NCBI GenBank assembly: GCA_012970285.1
Contig: JIBW01000002.1
Span: forward strand, 124,001 to 188,000
Length of the DNA stretch: 64,000 nt
Direction of reading: 5' to 3'
From: Bacillaceae bacterium JMAK1
GTDB taxonomy: Bacteria > Bacillota > Bacilli > Bacillales > Marinococcaceae
The first letter of the stretch is position 1. Each line of letters begins with the position of its first letter. This document shows positions 8,279 through 16,214 of the stretch, one piece after another. The translations under genes and the position numbers were made by a program. The notes beneath the pieces are model-generated. The model worked only from the letters and a program-made list of their open reading frames with translations, was not told where the DNA came from and searched no databases.

Positions 8279-9055
8279 TTACCATTGAGCAACTGGGTCG
8301 GTTTGATAGACTTCTGATAATGTTGCAAGTGCGACATCCAAATCCGTCGTATGTTCTCCGTTTCGACCATTTTTCAGTTGTTCTAATGGGCGAGATGGAA
8401 GGTCTTTCACGGTGGATTGCAGCTCGGCTAACCATTGTTGCTTTAGCTCAAGCGGATCGGTTATATAGCCTTCGTTCAGAAGAGTTTGTTCGTATTGACC
8501 GAAGTCAAATAAGTCCAAACTCTGTGACCAAGCTTCTTCAATTCTCGTGCGGATTTTTTCTCTGGCAATCGGAGAACTTTGTTGCAATTGCTTCATCCAC
8601 TCTTTCCAATAAGCGAGATGATACCGCTGTTCAGGTAAAATACGTTTCGCACAGATGGCGAGAGGCTCATAAGAAGATGCGGTTAAAGAGATGAGTTTCA
8701 CTCGTTTATACGTCTCATAAAAATATCCACGTACGACAGCAAGCGCCCAGTCAAAGTAAGGGTCTTCGTCGTATTGACCGTCACCATTCCGCTTTTCAAG
8801 GTAAATGGCATTTCTTCGTTTAAGAGCGGGTCTTTCGTGAGCAAGAACGTCTACATCGCCTTCGCCAAGCTCTTGAAGAAGGCGATAAAAGTAAACCGCA
8901 TGGCCCATCGTATTTTGCGTGATCGATGAGAAAGCAACATCTGCCTCGACGTGGGGAGCAAGGCCTAACCACTCAGAACCTCGAAATGAAACGAGAAGGT
9001 CATCATCTGCACATTGATATAGGAGATCAAGGAGTGCTTCGTTACGTTTATCCAC
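8279..9055 (-). CDS. paaC: Phenylacetyl-CoA epoxidase structural subunit PaaC
   Basis: Ferritin-like partner of PaaA in the multicomponent 1,2-phenylacetyl-CoA epoxidase. The sequence has the PaaC pattern: GSEWLGLAPHVEADVAFSSI, then NTMGHAVYFYRLLQELG, and RILPEQRYHLAYWKEWM, with metal ligands less complete than in PaaA. The frame is open to 9097; the start is set at GTG 9055, which overlaps the paaB stop in GTGGATAA and has GGAGG about 12 bases upstream. At 258 residues it has the usual length. Confidence 0.9.
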   Translation of the reverse strand: MDKRNEALLDLLYQCADDDLLVSFRGSEWLGLAPHVEADVAFSSITQNTMGHAVYFYRLLQELGEGDVDVLAHERPALKRRNAIYLEKRNGDGQYDEDPYFDWALAVVRGYFYETYKRVKLISLTASSYEPLAICAKRILPEQRYHLAYWKEWMKQLQQSSPIAREKIRTRIEEAWSQSLDLFDFGQYEQTLLNEGYITDPLELKQQWLAELQSTVKDLPSRPLEQLKNGRNGEHTTDLDVALATLSEVYQTDPVAQW

Positions 9056-9404
9056 GGTGCTTTTTAACCTCCTTCCAAGACATAATCTCTTGTTCATCGA
9101 GCATTCCTTGCTCTTTGTCTTGCCATTTTTTTCTTAAATAGCCGTAGGCTTTTGTAGTGCGATAGTTCTTATTGTCAATTCGTTGCGTAAGGGCTTGGCG
9201 CTCTTCATCCGTCATGTGGCGAATGGAAGAAGAAGGAACGACCCATACATCCATCACTTCTTCACGTCTCATAAAGTTCTCTTGAGCGAGAATCATTGCC
9301 ATTTCTTCATTAGGGGCTAGTAGACTGAACTGATGCATTAAACCGCTTCTCGGGTTCTTGCGACTGAAAACTTCGAATTCTTGATAGAAGTCTTGTTCAT
9401 TCAT
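9048..9404 (-). CDS. paaB: Phenylacetyl-CoA epoxidase subunit PaaB
   Basis: Small subunit that bridges PaaAC heterodimers in the epoxidase. Of 118 residues, FEVFSRKNPRSGLMHQFSLLAPNEEMAM and ENFMRREEVMDVWVVPSS are typical of PaaB, with the recurring pattern of charged residues after QE-type N-termini. It overlaps paaA by four bases (ATGA) and paaC by eight, as in the conserved paaABC order. Confidence 0.92.
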   Translation of the reverse strand: MNEQDFYQEFEVFSRKNPRSGLMHQFSLLAPNEEMAMILAQENFMRREEVMDVWVVPSSSIRHMTDEERQALTQRIDNKNYRTTKAYGYLRKKWQDKEQGMLDEQEIMSWKEVKKHRG

Positions 9405-10384
9405 GGACGATCACCTCCAGCAACGGCTAAAGCTTCTCGTACCCAGCTATTGTTCGAATAGGCAATCTCACGTACTTTTAACCGTTCTTTTGAGCGAGGT
9501 CCTTTGTTTTGGATAATCTGTTTAAATTCATTCCAATCCGGTTGTTGGTAAATCCATTTTTCTTGGACGTCGTCATAATGCATCGTTTCGTCAGGGACTG
9601 TAAGTCCGAGTGAAAAGACGCGTGGCATATACTTATCTAAGAAGGCTTGTCGAAGCTCTTCGTTCGTACTTTTACGGATGTTGTATTTAATTGTGATTTC
9701 TTGCTTGGAGGAGCCAGTCGTTTCTGCACTTGCAGGTCCGAAGAACATGAGCAATGAGGGCCACCAACGATTGAGTGAATCTTGCAAAATCTTCTGTTGG
9801 GCGTCCGTACCTTCCGCAAGCGCCATAATGATGGATTCTCCGTGTTGAGCATGAAATACTTCTTCTTTACAAATGCGTTGTAATGCACGTTGGTAAGGAC
9901 CGTAGGAAGCATCAAGCATATTCGTCTGCGAAATAATCGCTGCTCCGTCAACGAGCCATCCGACCATTCCTGCATCTGCCCACGTCTTCGTTGGCATGTG
10001 GAACACATTATGAAACTTTAACCGTCCAGATAGTAAGTCTTCCATTAAATGCTGACGATTTCTTCCATAAGGCTTCATCAGATCTTCAGTGACTCTTAGG
10101 AGTAACTGTCCATGACCCATTTCATCTTGAACCTTCGCCATAATGGCAAGTTTCCGTTCTAAAGATGGGGCTTTAGGGACCCATTCTTTCTCTGGAAGCG
10201 CTCCCATAATTTCGCTGATGCCATGCATCGAAATCAATTTAATTAACGTATCTCGATATTCAGACGGCATCCAGTCATTCGCTTCAATCTTATCGCCGTT
10301 CTCAATTCGTTGCATAAAATTCTCGTAAAGAATCGGATCTTCATTCGTGTTGGACCCCTTTTGATGCTCTAAATAGTGGTACAT
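9401..10384 (-). CDS. paaA: Phenylacetyl-CoA epoxidase catalytic subunit PaaA
   Basis: Di-iron oxygenase subunit that, with PaaB and PaaC, epoxidises the ring of phenylacetyl-CoA using O2. The 327 residues carry two ferritin-type metal motifs, EMGH (88-91) and EEVFH (174-178), and the substrate segment SMHGISEIMGALPEKEW. It is the first gene of the leftward paaABC-EthD-hydratase unit, with GGAGGATCGCTTC before the ATG. No paaE reductase or paaD is present in the window, so electron supply must come from elsewhere or from another protein. Confidence 0.94.
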   Translation of the reverse strand: MYHYLEHQKGSNTNEDPILYENFMQRIENGDKIEANDWMPSEYRDTLIKLISMHGISEIMGALPEKEWVPKAPSLERKLAIMAKVQDEMGHGQLLLRVTEDLMKPYGRNRQHLMEDLLSGRLKFHNVFHMPTKTWADAGMVGWLVDGAAIISQTNMLDASYGPYQRALQRICKEEVFHAQHGESIIMALAEGTDAQQKILQDSLNRWWPSLLMFFGPASAETTGSSKQEITIKYNIRKSTNEELRQAFLDKYMPRVFSLGLTVPDETMHYDDVQEKWIYQQPDWNEFKQIIQNKGPRSKERLKVREIAYSNNSWVREALAVAGGDRP

Positions 10385-10397
10385 GAAGCGATCCTCC

Positions 10398-10439
10398 TAT
10401 ATAACGTCTTTATAACGTCATCTTATCATACGTTATATA
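10398..10439. promoter_or_regulatory. Palindromic operator over the paaA promoter
   Basis: TATATAACGT at 10398-10407 and its exact complement ACGTTATATA at 10430-10439 form a perfect dyad with a 22-base spacer. A third half-site, TATAACGT, starts at 10411 in direct orientation. A minus-strand -10-like TATGAT (10425-10430) touches the distal half. A repressor bound here would block paaA transcription; PaaX, encoded 3 kb away, is the obvious candidate, but the sequence does not match operators I know for E. coli PaaX. Confidence 0.55.
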
Positions 10440-10685
10440 AAAATCAATAATAAAAGTTTAGAAAATTGATACTTTTTAATTAAAAACTTAATAATCGTTA
10501 TTGACACGCCCTGTTTTACCATGTAACTTATTCATAAATCGTAGTCATAAATTCCTCATAGTTTATAGAATTTAGCCGTTTAAAGGATTAAAATTGCTGT
10601 TGAACTATGTCATACTATGTTTAAGAAACGTAGCAAAGATTTCTATCGCTACTTTTCATAATATTGTAAATAAGGGGGATTTAAA
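10440..10685 (+). promoter_or_regulatory. Leader of the ABC importer operon
   Basis: AT-rich 246 bases upstream of the substrate-binding protein. A hairpin GTAGC...GCTAC at 10630-10652, with an inner GAT-TTCT-ATC stem and followed by TTTT, lies about 20 bases before the AAGGGGGA ribosome site. It could be a weak attenuator or an operator. No clear -35/-10 pair was found and no known riboswitch was recognised. Confidence 0.4.
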
Positions 10686-11753
10686 TTGAAAAAATGGATG
10701 ATTGGTTCTGGTACATTGATGTTTGCGGCAACGATGCTCGTCGCATGTGGAGACACAGAAGAGGAAGCTCCAGCAGAGCCGACCGACACAGAGACAGAAG
10801 CAGAGGATGAGGAAGCTGCTGAAGACGATGGAGAAGATGAACCTGTTGCAGCTAGTGAAGGAGAGAGCTTTGACATTGGCGTCGTTCAATACGCTGATCA
10901 TCCATCTTTAGATGCGGCAACAGAAGGGTTTAAAGACGCACTTGCAGAATCAGGCTTAGACATTACTTATGATGATCAAAACCCTAACGGGGACATGAAT
11001 GTTTTGCAGACGATTGCAGATACATTCGTTGGAAATGAAGTTGATTTAATTTTTGCAAACGCAACACCTGCAGCGCAAATTATGACAACTTCAACATCTG
11101 AAATTCCAATCTTATTTACGTCTGTGACAGACCCAGAAGGAGCACAACTCGTAGACACGTTAGAAGCTCCTGGCGGCAACGTAACTGGGACAATGGATCT
11201 TCATCCAGATGCCATTTCTCAAACAGTAGAATTGATGTCAGAACAATTTGACATTGAGTCGTTCGGTATGGTGTATAACGCAGGTGAACAAAACTCTGAG
11301 TACCAGGTGAGTATCGCTCAAGAAACAGCCGACGAGCTTGGATTATCAGTAGAAACGGCGACTGTTCAAACGTCAGCTGACGTACAAAGTGCAACCGAAA
11401 GTTTAATCGGATCCATTGATGCAATCTACATCGTAACCGATAACGAAGTTGTTTCTGGACTTGACGCAGTGATTGGCGTTGCAGAACGTGAAAGTTTGCC
11501 GTTATTTGTCGGTGAATTAGATTCAGTTGCAGCGGGTGGTCTTGCTGGATTTGGATTCTCTTACTACGACATCGGTTACAAAACAGGTGAGATGGCTGCA
11601 GACGTTCTCGTAAATGGCGCTGATCCTTCAACATTGTCTGTAGAATTCCCACCAGAGTTGGAACTAGTATTTAATGAAGGTGCAGCAGAACGTATGGGCC
11701 TTGATTGGGACGAAGAATGGGAAGCAATTGCTGATAATGTAATTAACGAATAA
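10686..11753 (+). CDS. ABC transporter substrate-binding lipoprotein (TrpX-like)
   Basis: Lipoprotein of the ABC_sub_bind family, seen in TrpX-type importers for aromatic amino acids. A lysine-rich start and hydrophobic segment end in the lipobox LVAC (Cys21). A linker of about 35 residues, nearly all Glu, Asp, Ala and Thr, then precedes the binding domain (FDIGVVQYADHPSLDAATEGF). TTG start with AAGGGGGA six bases upstream. It forms an operon with the permease and ATPase that follow. The ligand cannot be read from sequence; aromatic amino or keto acids are suggested by the family and by the paa neighbours. Confidence 0.85.
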   Translation: MKKWMIGSGTLMFAATMLVACGDTEEEAPAEPTDTETEAEDEEAAEDDGEDEPVAASEGESFDIGVVQYADHPSLDAATEGFKDALAESGLDITYDDQNPNGDMNVLQTIADTFVGNEVDLIFANATPAAQIMTTSTSEIPILFTSVTDPEGAQLVDTLEAPGGNVTGTMDLHPDAISQTVELMSEQFDIESFGMVYNAGEQNSEYQVSIAQETADELGLSVETATVQTSADVQSATESLIGSIDAIYIVTDNEVVSGLDAVIGVAERESLPLFVGELDSVAAGGLAGFGFSYYDIGYKTGEMAADVLVNGADPSTLSVEFPPELELVFNEGAAERMGLDWDEEWEAIADNVINE

Positions 11754-11772
11754 GTTAGGTAGGTGAAGTCGA

Positions 11773-12789
11773 ATGTTCACCGCCCTTTTCGGCTCAGTTG
11801 AACTTGGACTCATATACGGAATCATGGCACTGGGAGTTTATTTATCGTTTCGAGTATTGAACTTCCCCGATTTAACGGTGGATGGAAGTTTTGTTACAGG
11901 CGGAGCTGTAGCGGCCATTATGATTGTAAGTGGCTACTCCCCAATTCTCGCCACATTAGCGGCAGTTGCTGCAGGCTTTATTGCCGGTTCAATTACGGGA
12001 ACGTTGCATGCGAAAGGTAAGATAAATCCCTTATTATCAGGGATATTAATGATGATCGCGCTTTACTCGATTAACTTAAGAATTATGGGGAATAGCCCCA
12101 ACATTCCGCTTATGCGTGAAGAAACCATTATGACGATGTTTCAAAGTTTTTGGGCGACACTACCGTTTGACGGTTGGATGACGAGTTTATTTACGACATT
12201 AAATCTACCATTTACACCATCAACGTGGGGCATATTATTGTTCGCCATTTTGATTGTAGTCGTCGTAAAACTATTTACTGATTTCTTCTTAAGTACAGAA
12301 GTTGGTCTTGCGATTCGTGCAACCGGGGATAACCCTCGTATGATTAGTAGTTTGTCTGCGAATACCGATCGTCTTAAAATCTTAGGGCTCGGTATTTCCA
12401 ATGCATTTGTAGCATTGTCAGGTGCGATTGTCACACAATATAGTAGTTTCGTAGATGTAAATATGGGGATCGGAATGATTATTATCGGTCTCGCTTCCGT
12501 TATTATCGGTGAAGCGATCTTCGGAAAAGGTTCGATTTTCAAAATTACAATTGCTGTTATTGTTGGTGCAGTCATCTATCGGATGGTCGTCGCACTTGCG
12601 CTACGCGTAGGGTTTCTTGAGACAGGTGACATGAAGCTCATAACGGCCATTATCGTCATAGGCGCACTCGTCGTACCGAGACTACTCGAAAATGGCAAAG
12701 AGCGAAGGCGTAAATACCGCAAGGCTCGTAAGATTAAAGAGCAATATGGGGGGGAGAAGTCCGTTGCTGCAACTAAGTCAGATCTTTAA
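11773..12789 (+). CDS. ABC transporter permease (TrpY-like, BPD_transp_2)
   Basis: Inner-membrane permease of 338 residues with about eight to nine hydrophobic segments, of the branched-chain/TrpY type. Characteristic features are the opening FGSVELGLIYGIMALGVYLSFRVLNFPDLTVDGSF and the EAA-like loop EVGLAIRATGDNPRMI. The cytoplasmic C-terminal tail is very basic (KERRRKYRKARKIKEQ). It starts 20 bases after the binding-protein gene and overlaps the ATPase gene by 26 bases. Confidence 0.87.
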   Translation: MFTALFGSVELGLIYGIMALGVYLSFRVLNFPDLTVDGSFVTGGAVAAIMIVSGYSPILATLAAVAAGFIAGSITGTLHAKGKINPLLSGILMMIALYSINLRIMGNSPNIPLMREETIMTMFQSFWATLPFDGWMTSLFTTLNLPFTPSTWGILLFAILIVVVVKLFTDFFLSTEVGLAIRATGDNPRMISSLSANTDRLKILGLGISNAFVALSGAIVTQYSSFVDVNMGIGMIIIGLASVIIGEAIFGKGSIFKITIAVIVGAVIYRMVVALALRVGFLETGDMKLITAIIVIGALVVPRLLENGKERRRKYRKARKIKEQYGGEKSVAATKSDL

Positions 12790-13564
12790 AGTGTTTAATG
12801 AAGGCACGACCGATGAAAAGGCAGCACTAGAAAACGTCTTTTTAGATTTAAAAGACGGTGACTTTGTGACTGTAATTGGTAGTAACGGTGCCGGTAAATC
12901 AACGCTTATGAACTTAATCGCAGGTAATCTAACCCCTGATGTTGGAAAGATTCTGATCGACAAAAAAGACGTGACAAGGTTAAAAGAACACGAGCGTTCC
13001 AAGCTTATCGGTCGTGTCTTCCAAGATCCGATGGCAGGTACTGCACCTTCAATGACGATTGAAGAAAACATGGCGATGGCGTATAGCCGTACGAGAAAAC
13101 GTTCATTTATCGCAAAAGGCGTCACGAAAAGCCGCAAGACGTTTTTTAAAGAACAATTAGAATCACTAGGTCTTGGGTTAGAAGATCGCTTAAATGCAAA
13201 AGTTGGTTTTTTGTCAGGTGGTGAACGTCAAGCGCTGTCGCTACTCATGGCAACGTTTACTGATCCGTCTATTCTTCTATTAGATGAGCATACAGCAGCC
13301 CTTGATCCTTCAAGAGCGGAGCTCATTACAGACAAGACGAAAGAAATCGTTGGTAAGAATGAGTTAACAACGCTAATGGTCACACACAATATGCAACAAG
13401 CACTAGACTTAGGTAACCGCTTAATCATGATGGATAAAGGGCAAATTATATTTGAAGCAGAAGGTGAGGAAAAACAGCGATTAACTGTTGAACGTTTGCT
13501 AGAGGAATTTCAAAAAATCCAAGGCAAACAACTGGCAAATGATCGTGCAATTCTTAGCCATTAA
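12764..13564 (+). CDS. ABC transporter ATP-binding protein (TrpZ-like)
   Basis: ATPase subunit of the importer. Walker A is GSNGAGKST (about residues 38-46), the signature LSGGERQ, and Walker B ILLLDEHTAALDP, with the H-loop in MVTHNMQQ. The start is TTG 12764, seven bases after GGGGAG, within the permease 3' end; the frame stays open to 12692 but without a better site. About 266 residues, usual for this class. A hairpin terminator follows directly. Confidence 0.87.
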   Translation: MLQLSQIFKVFNEGTTDEKAALENVFLDLKDGDFVTVIGSNGAGKSTLMNLIAGNLTPDVGKILIDKKDVTRLKEHERSKLIGRVFQDPMAGTAPSMTIEENMAMAYSRTRKRSFIAKGVTKSRKTFFKEQLESLGLGLEDRLNAKVGFLSGGERQALSLLMATFTDPSILLLDEHTAALDPSRAELITDKTKEIVGKNELTTLMVTHNMQQALDLGNRLIMMDKGQIIFEAEGEEKQRLTVERLLEEFQKIQGKQLANDRAILSH

Positions 13565-13575
13565 AAAAATTGGGG

Positions 13576-13612
13576 TGATCGGAAGTTTATTTTCCGATCA
13601 TTCCCTGTTTTT
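13576..13612 (+). terminator. Terminator of the ABC importer operon
   Basis: TGATCGGAA paired with TTCCGATCA around a seven-base loop, followed by a T-rich stretch ending in TTTTT. Confidence 0.7.
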
Positions 13613-13630
13613 GGACGGTTCTGCTATAAT
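13601..13630 (+). promoter_or_regulatory. Promoter of paaX (extended -10)
   Basis: TGCTATAAT is a perfect extended -10 (TATAAT at 13625-13630), with a weak -35, TTCCCT, 18 bases upstream. It lies 42 bases before the paaX start. Confidence 0.55.
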
Positions 13631-13672
13631 GAACGCTGTAGCGGGCTCTAGTAAAGAAAGGATCGGAGTTTC

Positions 13673-14527
13673 TTGACGAAAAAATTAAATACGAGATCGA
13701 TGATCTTTACGATTTATGGAGATTATATTCAACATTATGGAAGTAAAGTGTGGATTGGTACACTCATACGATTACTTGAAGAGTTTGGTCATAATGCACA
13801 AGCCGTACGTGCTGCCATGTCAAGAATGCAAAAGCAAGGATGGGTTCAAGCCGAAAAGCAAGGGAATCGAAGCTACTATTCACTAACGGCCCAAGGTACG
13901 AGACGAATGAAAGAGGCAGGTAGAAGAATTTTTAAGCAACACCAGGATGACTGGGATGGGAAGTGGCGTATGCTCATCTATTCCATTCCTGAAAGTAAGC
14001 GGAAGTTACGAGATGAGCTTCGAAAGGAACTGTCGTGGAGTGGATTTGGTTCATTAACACATAGTTGCTGGATTACCCCTCATCCACTTGAAGATGAAGT
14101 TGAACAATTGAAAGAACGTTATGACATTGAGCAATACATTCACTTCTTCGTTTCCGATTATGAGCAAACAGAAAAACAAAAAGAACTCGTTACACAATGT
14201 TGGGATATCGAAGAAATTAATGAGAAATATCGTCAGTTTATTGATGCGTATAGCAAGCGATTCATTATTACGCGAAATCAAATAGAGCGAGGCCAAATGG
14301 ACTTGGGTGCTTGTTTCGTAGAACGAACAGAACTTGTTCATGAGTACCGGAAGTTTCTATTTGTAGACCCGAGCTTGCCAGAAGAGTTGTTGCCAAACGA
14401 TTGGCTAGGTGGTCACGCAGCCGTGTTATTTGCCGATTATTACAACGTACTAACAAAACCTGCGACTGAATTTTTTGAAACGATCTTCTCTGAAGGAAAT
14501 GACGAAGCGTTGCTTGTGCACGTGTGA
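13673..14527 (+). CDS. paaX: PaaX-family transcriptional regulator
   Basis: Repressor family that responds to phenylacetyl-CoA. The N-terminal winged helix holds LEEFGHNAQAVRAAMSRMQKQGWVQAEKQGNRSYYSLT, the PaaX DNA-binding pattern. The middle domain has WRMLIYSIPESKRKLRDELRKELSWSGFG and the C-terminal domain LPNDWLGGHAAVLFADYY. 284 residues, somewhat shorter than the E. coli protein. TTG start with GGAG nearby. Encoded downstream of the importer and upstream of a PaaI-like gene; it probably controls paaABC through the dyad at 10398-10439. Confidence 0.9.
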   Translation: MTKKLNTRSMIFTIYGDYIQHYGSKVWIGTLIRLLEEFGHNAQAVRAAMSRMQKQGWVQAEKQGNRSYYSLTAQGTRRMKEAGRRIFKQHQDDWDGKWRMLIYSIPESKRKLRDELRKELSWSGFGSLTHSCWITPHPLEDEVEQLKERYDIEQYIHFFVSDYEQTEKQKELVTQCWDIEEINEKYRQFIDAYSKRFIITRNQIERGQMDLGACFVERTELVHEYRKFLFVDPSLPEELLPNDWLGGHAAVLFADYYNVLTKPATEFFETIFSEGNDEALLVHV

Positions 14528-14541
14528 TAGGAGAGATGACG

Positions 14542-14955
14542 ATGAAGCGGTTTGAAATTCGTGATTTTTTACGTGTTGCTGACGGCGAGGTTGAGCCACC
14601 TCCGTGCGATACAATGATGAACATTCGTGTTACGGCAGCAAGCGAAGGTGAATCAACCGGAACATGGACTGTGGACAATTCGTTTATTAATGGGAACGGT
14701 GTCGTGATGGGAGGGTTTTTATCATCAGCGGCAGATATTATGATGGCGTACGCAATTGCTTCAAAGCTTGACGATCATCAAGGGTTTGCTTCAATTAACT
14801 TAGATACGACGTTTCACCGACCAGTTACTGAAGGTATTGTAACGGTTCATGCAAGAGTAGACCGTTTAGGCAAACGAGTAGCGTATGTCATTGCAGAACT
14901 TTATCAGCACGACAAAAAAGCAGCAACATGTCAGTCCTCAATCTTTATTACGTAA
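14542..14955 (+). CDS. PaaI-like hotdog thioesterase
   Basis: Hotdog-fold acyl-CoA thioesterase of 137 residues. NGNGVVMGGFLSSAADIMMAYA carries the glycine-rich helix of the PaaI/YbgC group and TTFHRPVTEGIVTVHARV the following strands. In phenylacetate degradation such enzymes hydrolyse dead-end CoA esters to free CoA. Starts 14 bases after paaX with AGGAGAG before ATG 14542, so it is in the paaX unit. Ends at a bidirectional terminator. Confidence 0.75.
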   Translation: MKRFEIRDFLRVADGEVEPPPCDTMMNIRVTAASEGESTGTWTVDNSFINGNGVVMGGFLSSAADIMMAYAIASKLDDHQGFASINLDTTFHRPVTEGIVTVHARVDRLGKRVAYVIAELYQHDKKAATCQSSIFIT

Positions 14956-14990
14956 AAAAGCGTGCCCATCAATGATGAGCACGCTTTTTT
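14954..14990. terminator. Bidirectional terminator, thioesterase / E2 genes
   Basis: AAAAAAGCGTGC pairs with GCACGCTTTTTT around a 13-base loop. It ends both converging units and overlaps the stop codons of each. Confidence 0.85.
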
Positions 14991-16203
14991 ATTTGAGTGC
15001 TACGAGTAAGTGCATAGGATGTTCTAACAATTCTTTCACGCGGTTCGTGAAGGAGACGGCGTGAAAACCATCGGCAACACGATGATCAAAGGAAAAGGAT
15101 ACGTTAAGTAGTGAGCGAATGACAATTTCTTTGTCTCGGACGACAGGTGTATCTTCAATCTTGTGAAAGGAGAGAATTCCTGTCTCGGGATAATTAATTA
15201 TCGGCGTTGCATAGACGCCGCCAATCGGCCCGACGTTACTCATCGTAAATGTACCACCTTGCAAGTCTTTCAACTCGCATGTGTTCGTTTGGGCTTTTTT
15301 CGTTAATTGTTTAAATTGAGTGTGAATCTCTTGAATGCTAAGTGCATCCACATCTTTAATAACAGGCACGATGAGTCCTTCTTCTGCGTGTGTTGCCATC
15401 CCGATGTTAACGGTGTCCTGAAAGACAATTTCTCCACGTTCTTCATCGAGCTTACTGTTGAAGATGGGGAAGTCATGCAATGCGATTGCGATTGCCTTTA
15501 TAAAGACGGCGGATAGCGATAAGCTTGCGTCAGATTGATAGCTATAGGACTCTTTTAACGACAATAACTCGGTCACATCAATTCGTTCAAAGTGAGTAAC
15601 ATGGGGAATCGCTTTTACCGATTGAGTCATTTTTGCGCCAATCTGTTTTCTTCGACCTTTATATGGCATTGATGTTTGAGCTGGAACGATCGTTTTCTTG
15701 TCCTCAATGGCTGTTGCTGCGGCAACTTCGTCTTCGGATTTAGTAGGCATTTCAATGTGGCGTCTAATATCTTCGATGGTGATCCGGTTATTTTTACCTG
15801 TGCCAGTTACCGATTCAATGGCAATGCCATATGTGCGAGCAAGTTTACGTGTGAACGGTGCCGCTTTTACATTTTGCAAACGAAACAGTCGAGTGGCAGG
15901 TAGTTCAGATTGACTTTCTATCGTAGTCTTCTCAGACTTTTTCGTAGTAATCGTTTTGTTCTCTTGATTTTGATCGGCTATTTTTACCATTATTTCACCA
16001 AGAGAGACGACGTCTCCTTCGGAAACGACAATGTCTTTAATTGTCCCAGCAACAGGTGACGGTAAGTCTGCAGTAACTTTATCGGTTTGCACAGCGATCA
16101 CAGGTTGGTCAACAGAGACAACATCTCCAACACCTACATAAAGAGTATCAATCGTTCCTTCATGAATGCCTTCACCTAGATCAGTTAATTTCATCTCAAA
16201 CAT
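14989..16203 (-). CDS. 2-oxo acid dehydrogenase E2, dihydrolipoyl acyltransferase
   Basis: Core E2 of a pyruvate/branched-chain type 2-oxo acid dehydrogenase, moving the acyl group from lipoate to CoA. One lipoyl domain with Lys42 in QTDKVTADLP, a peripheral subunit-binding domain around residues 110-150 (TRKLARTYGIAIESVTGTGKN), and the catalytic domain ending in SFDHRVADGFHA (His374, Asp378). 404 residues, usual for one lipoyl domain. Third gene of a leftward E1alpha-E1beta-E2 unit that lacks its own E3. Substrate may be a branched-chain or an aryl 2-oxo acid; the paa context hints at the latter. Confidence 0.87.
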   Translation of the reverse strand: MFEMKLTDLGEGIHEGTIDTLYVGVGDVVSVDQPVIAVQTDKVTADLPSPVAGTIKDIVVSEGDVVSLGEIMVKIADQNQENKTITTKKSEKTTIESQSELPATRLFRLQNVKAAPFTRKLARTYGIAIESVTGTGKNNRITIEDIRRHIEMPTKSEDEVAAATAIEDKKTIVPAQTSMPYKGRRKQIGAKMTQSVKAIPHVTHFERIDVTELLSLKESYSYQSDASLSLSAVFIKAIAIALHDFPIFNSKLDEERGEIVFQDTVNIGMATHAEEGLIVPVIKDVDALSIQEIHTQFKQLTKKAQTNTCELKDLQGGTFTMSNVGPIGGVYATPIINYPETGILSFHKIEDTPVVRDKEIVIRSLLNVSFSFDHRVADGFHAVSFTNRVKELLEHPMHLLVALK

Positions 16204-16214
16204 ATACGAGCCTC

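Noticed and set aside
8206-8694. 162-residue plus-strand ORF opposite paaC and the EthD gene
   Set aside because: Overlaps the well-supported minus-strand genes and shows no family features.
11116-11652. 178-residue ORF antisense to the substrate-binding protein gene
   Set aside because: Lies entirely opposite a well-supported gene, and its Gln/Arg/Leu-rich product looks like a shadow.
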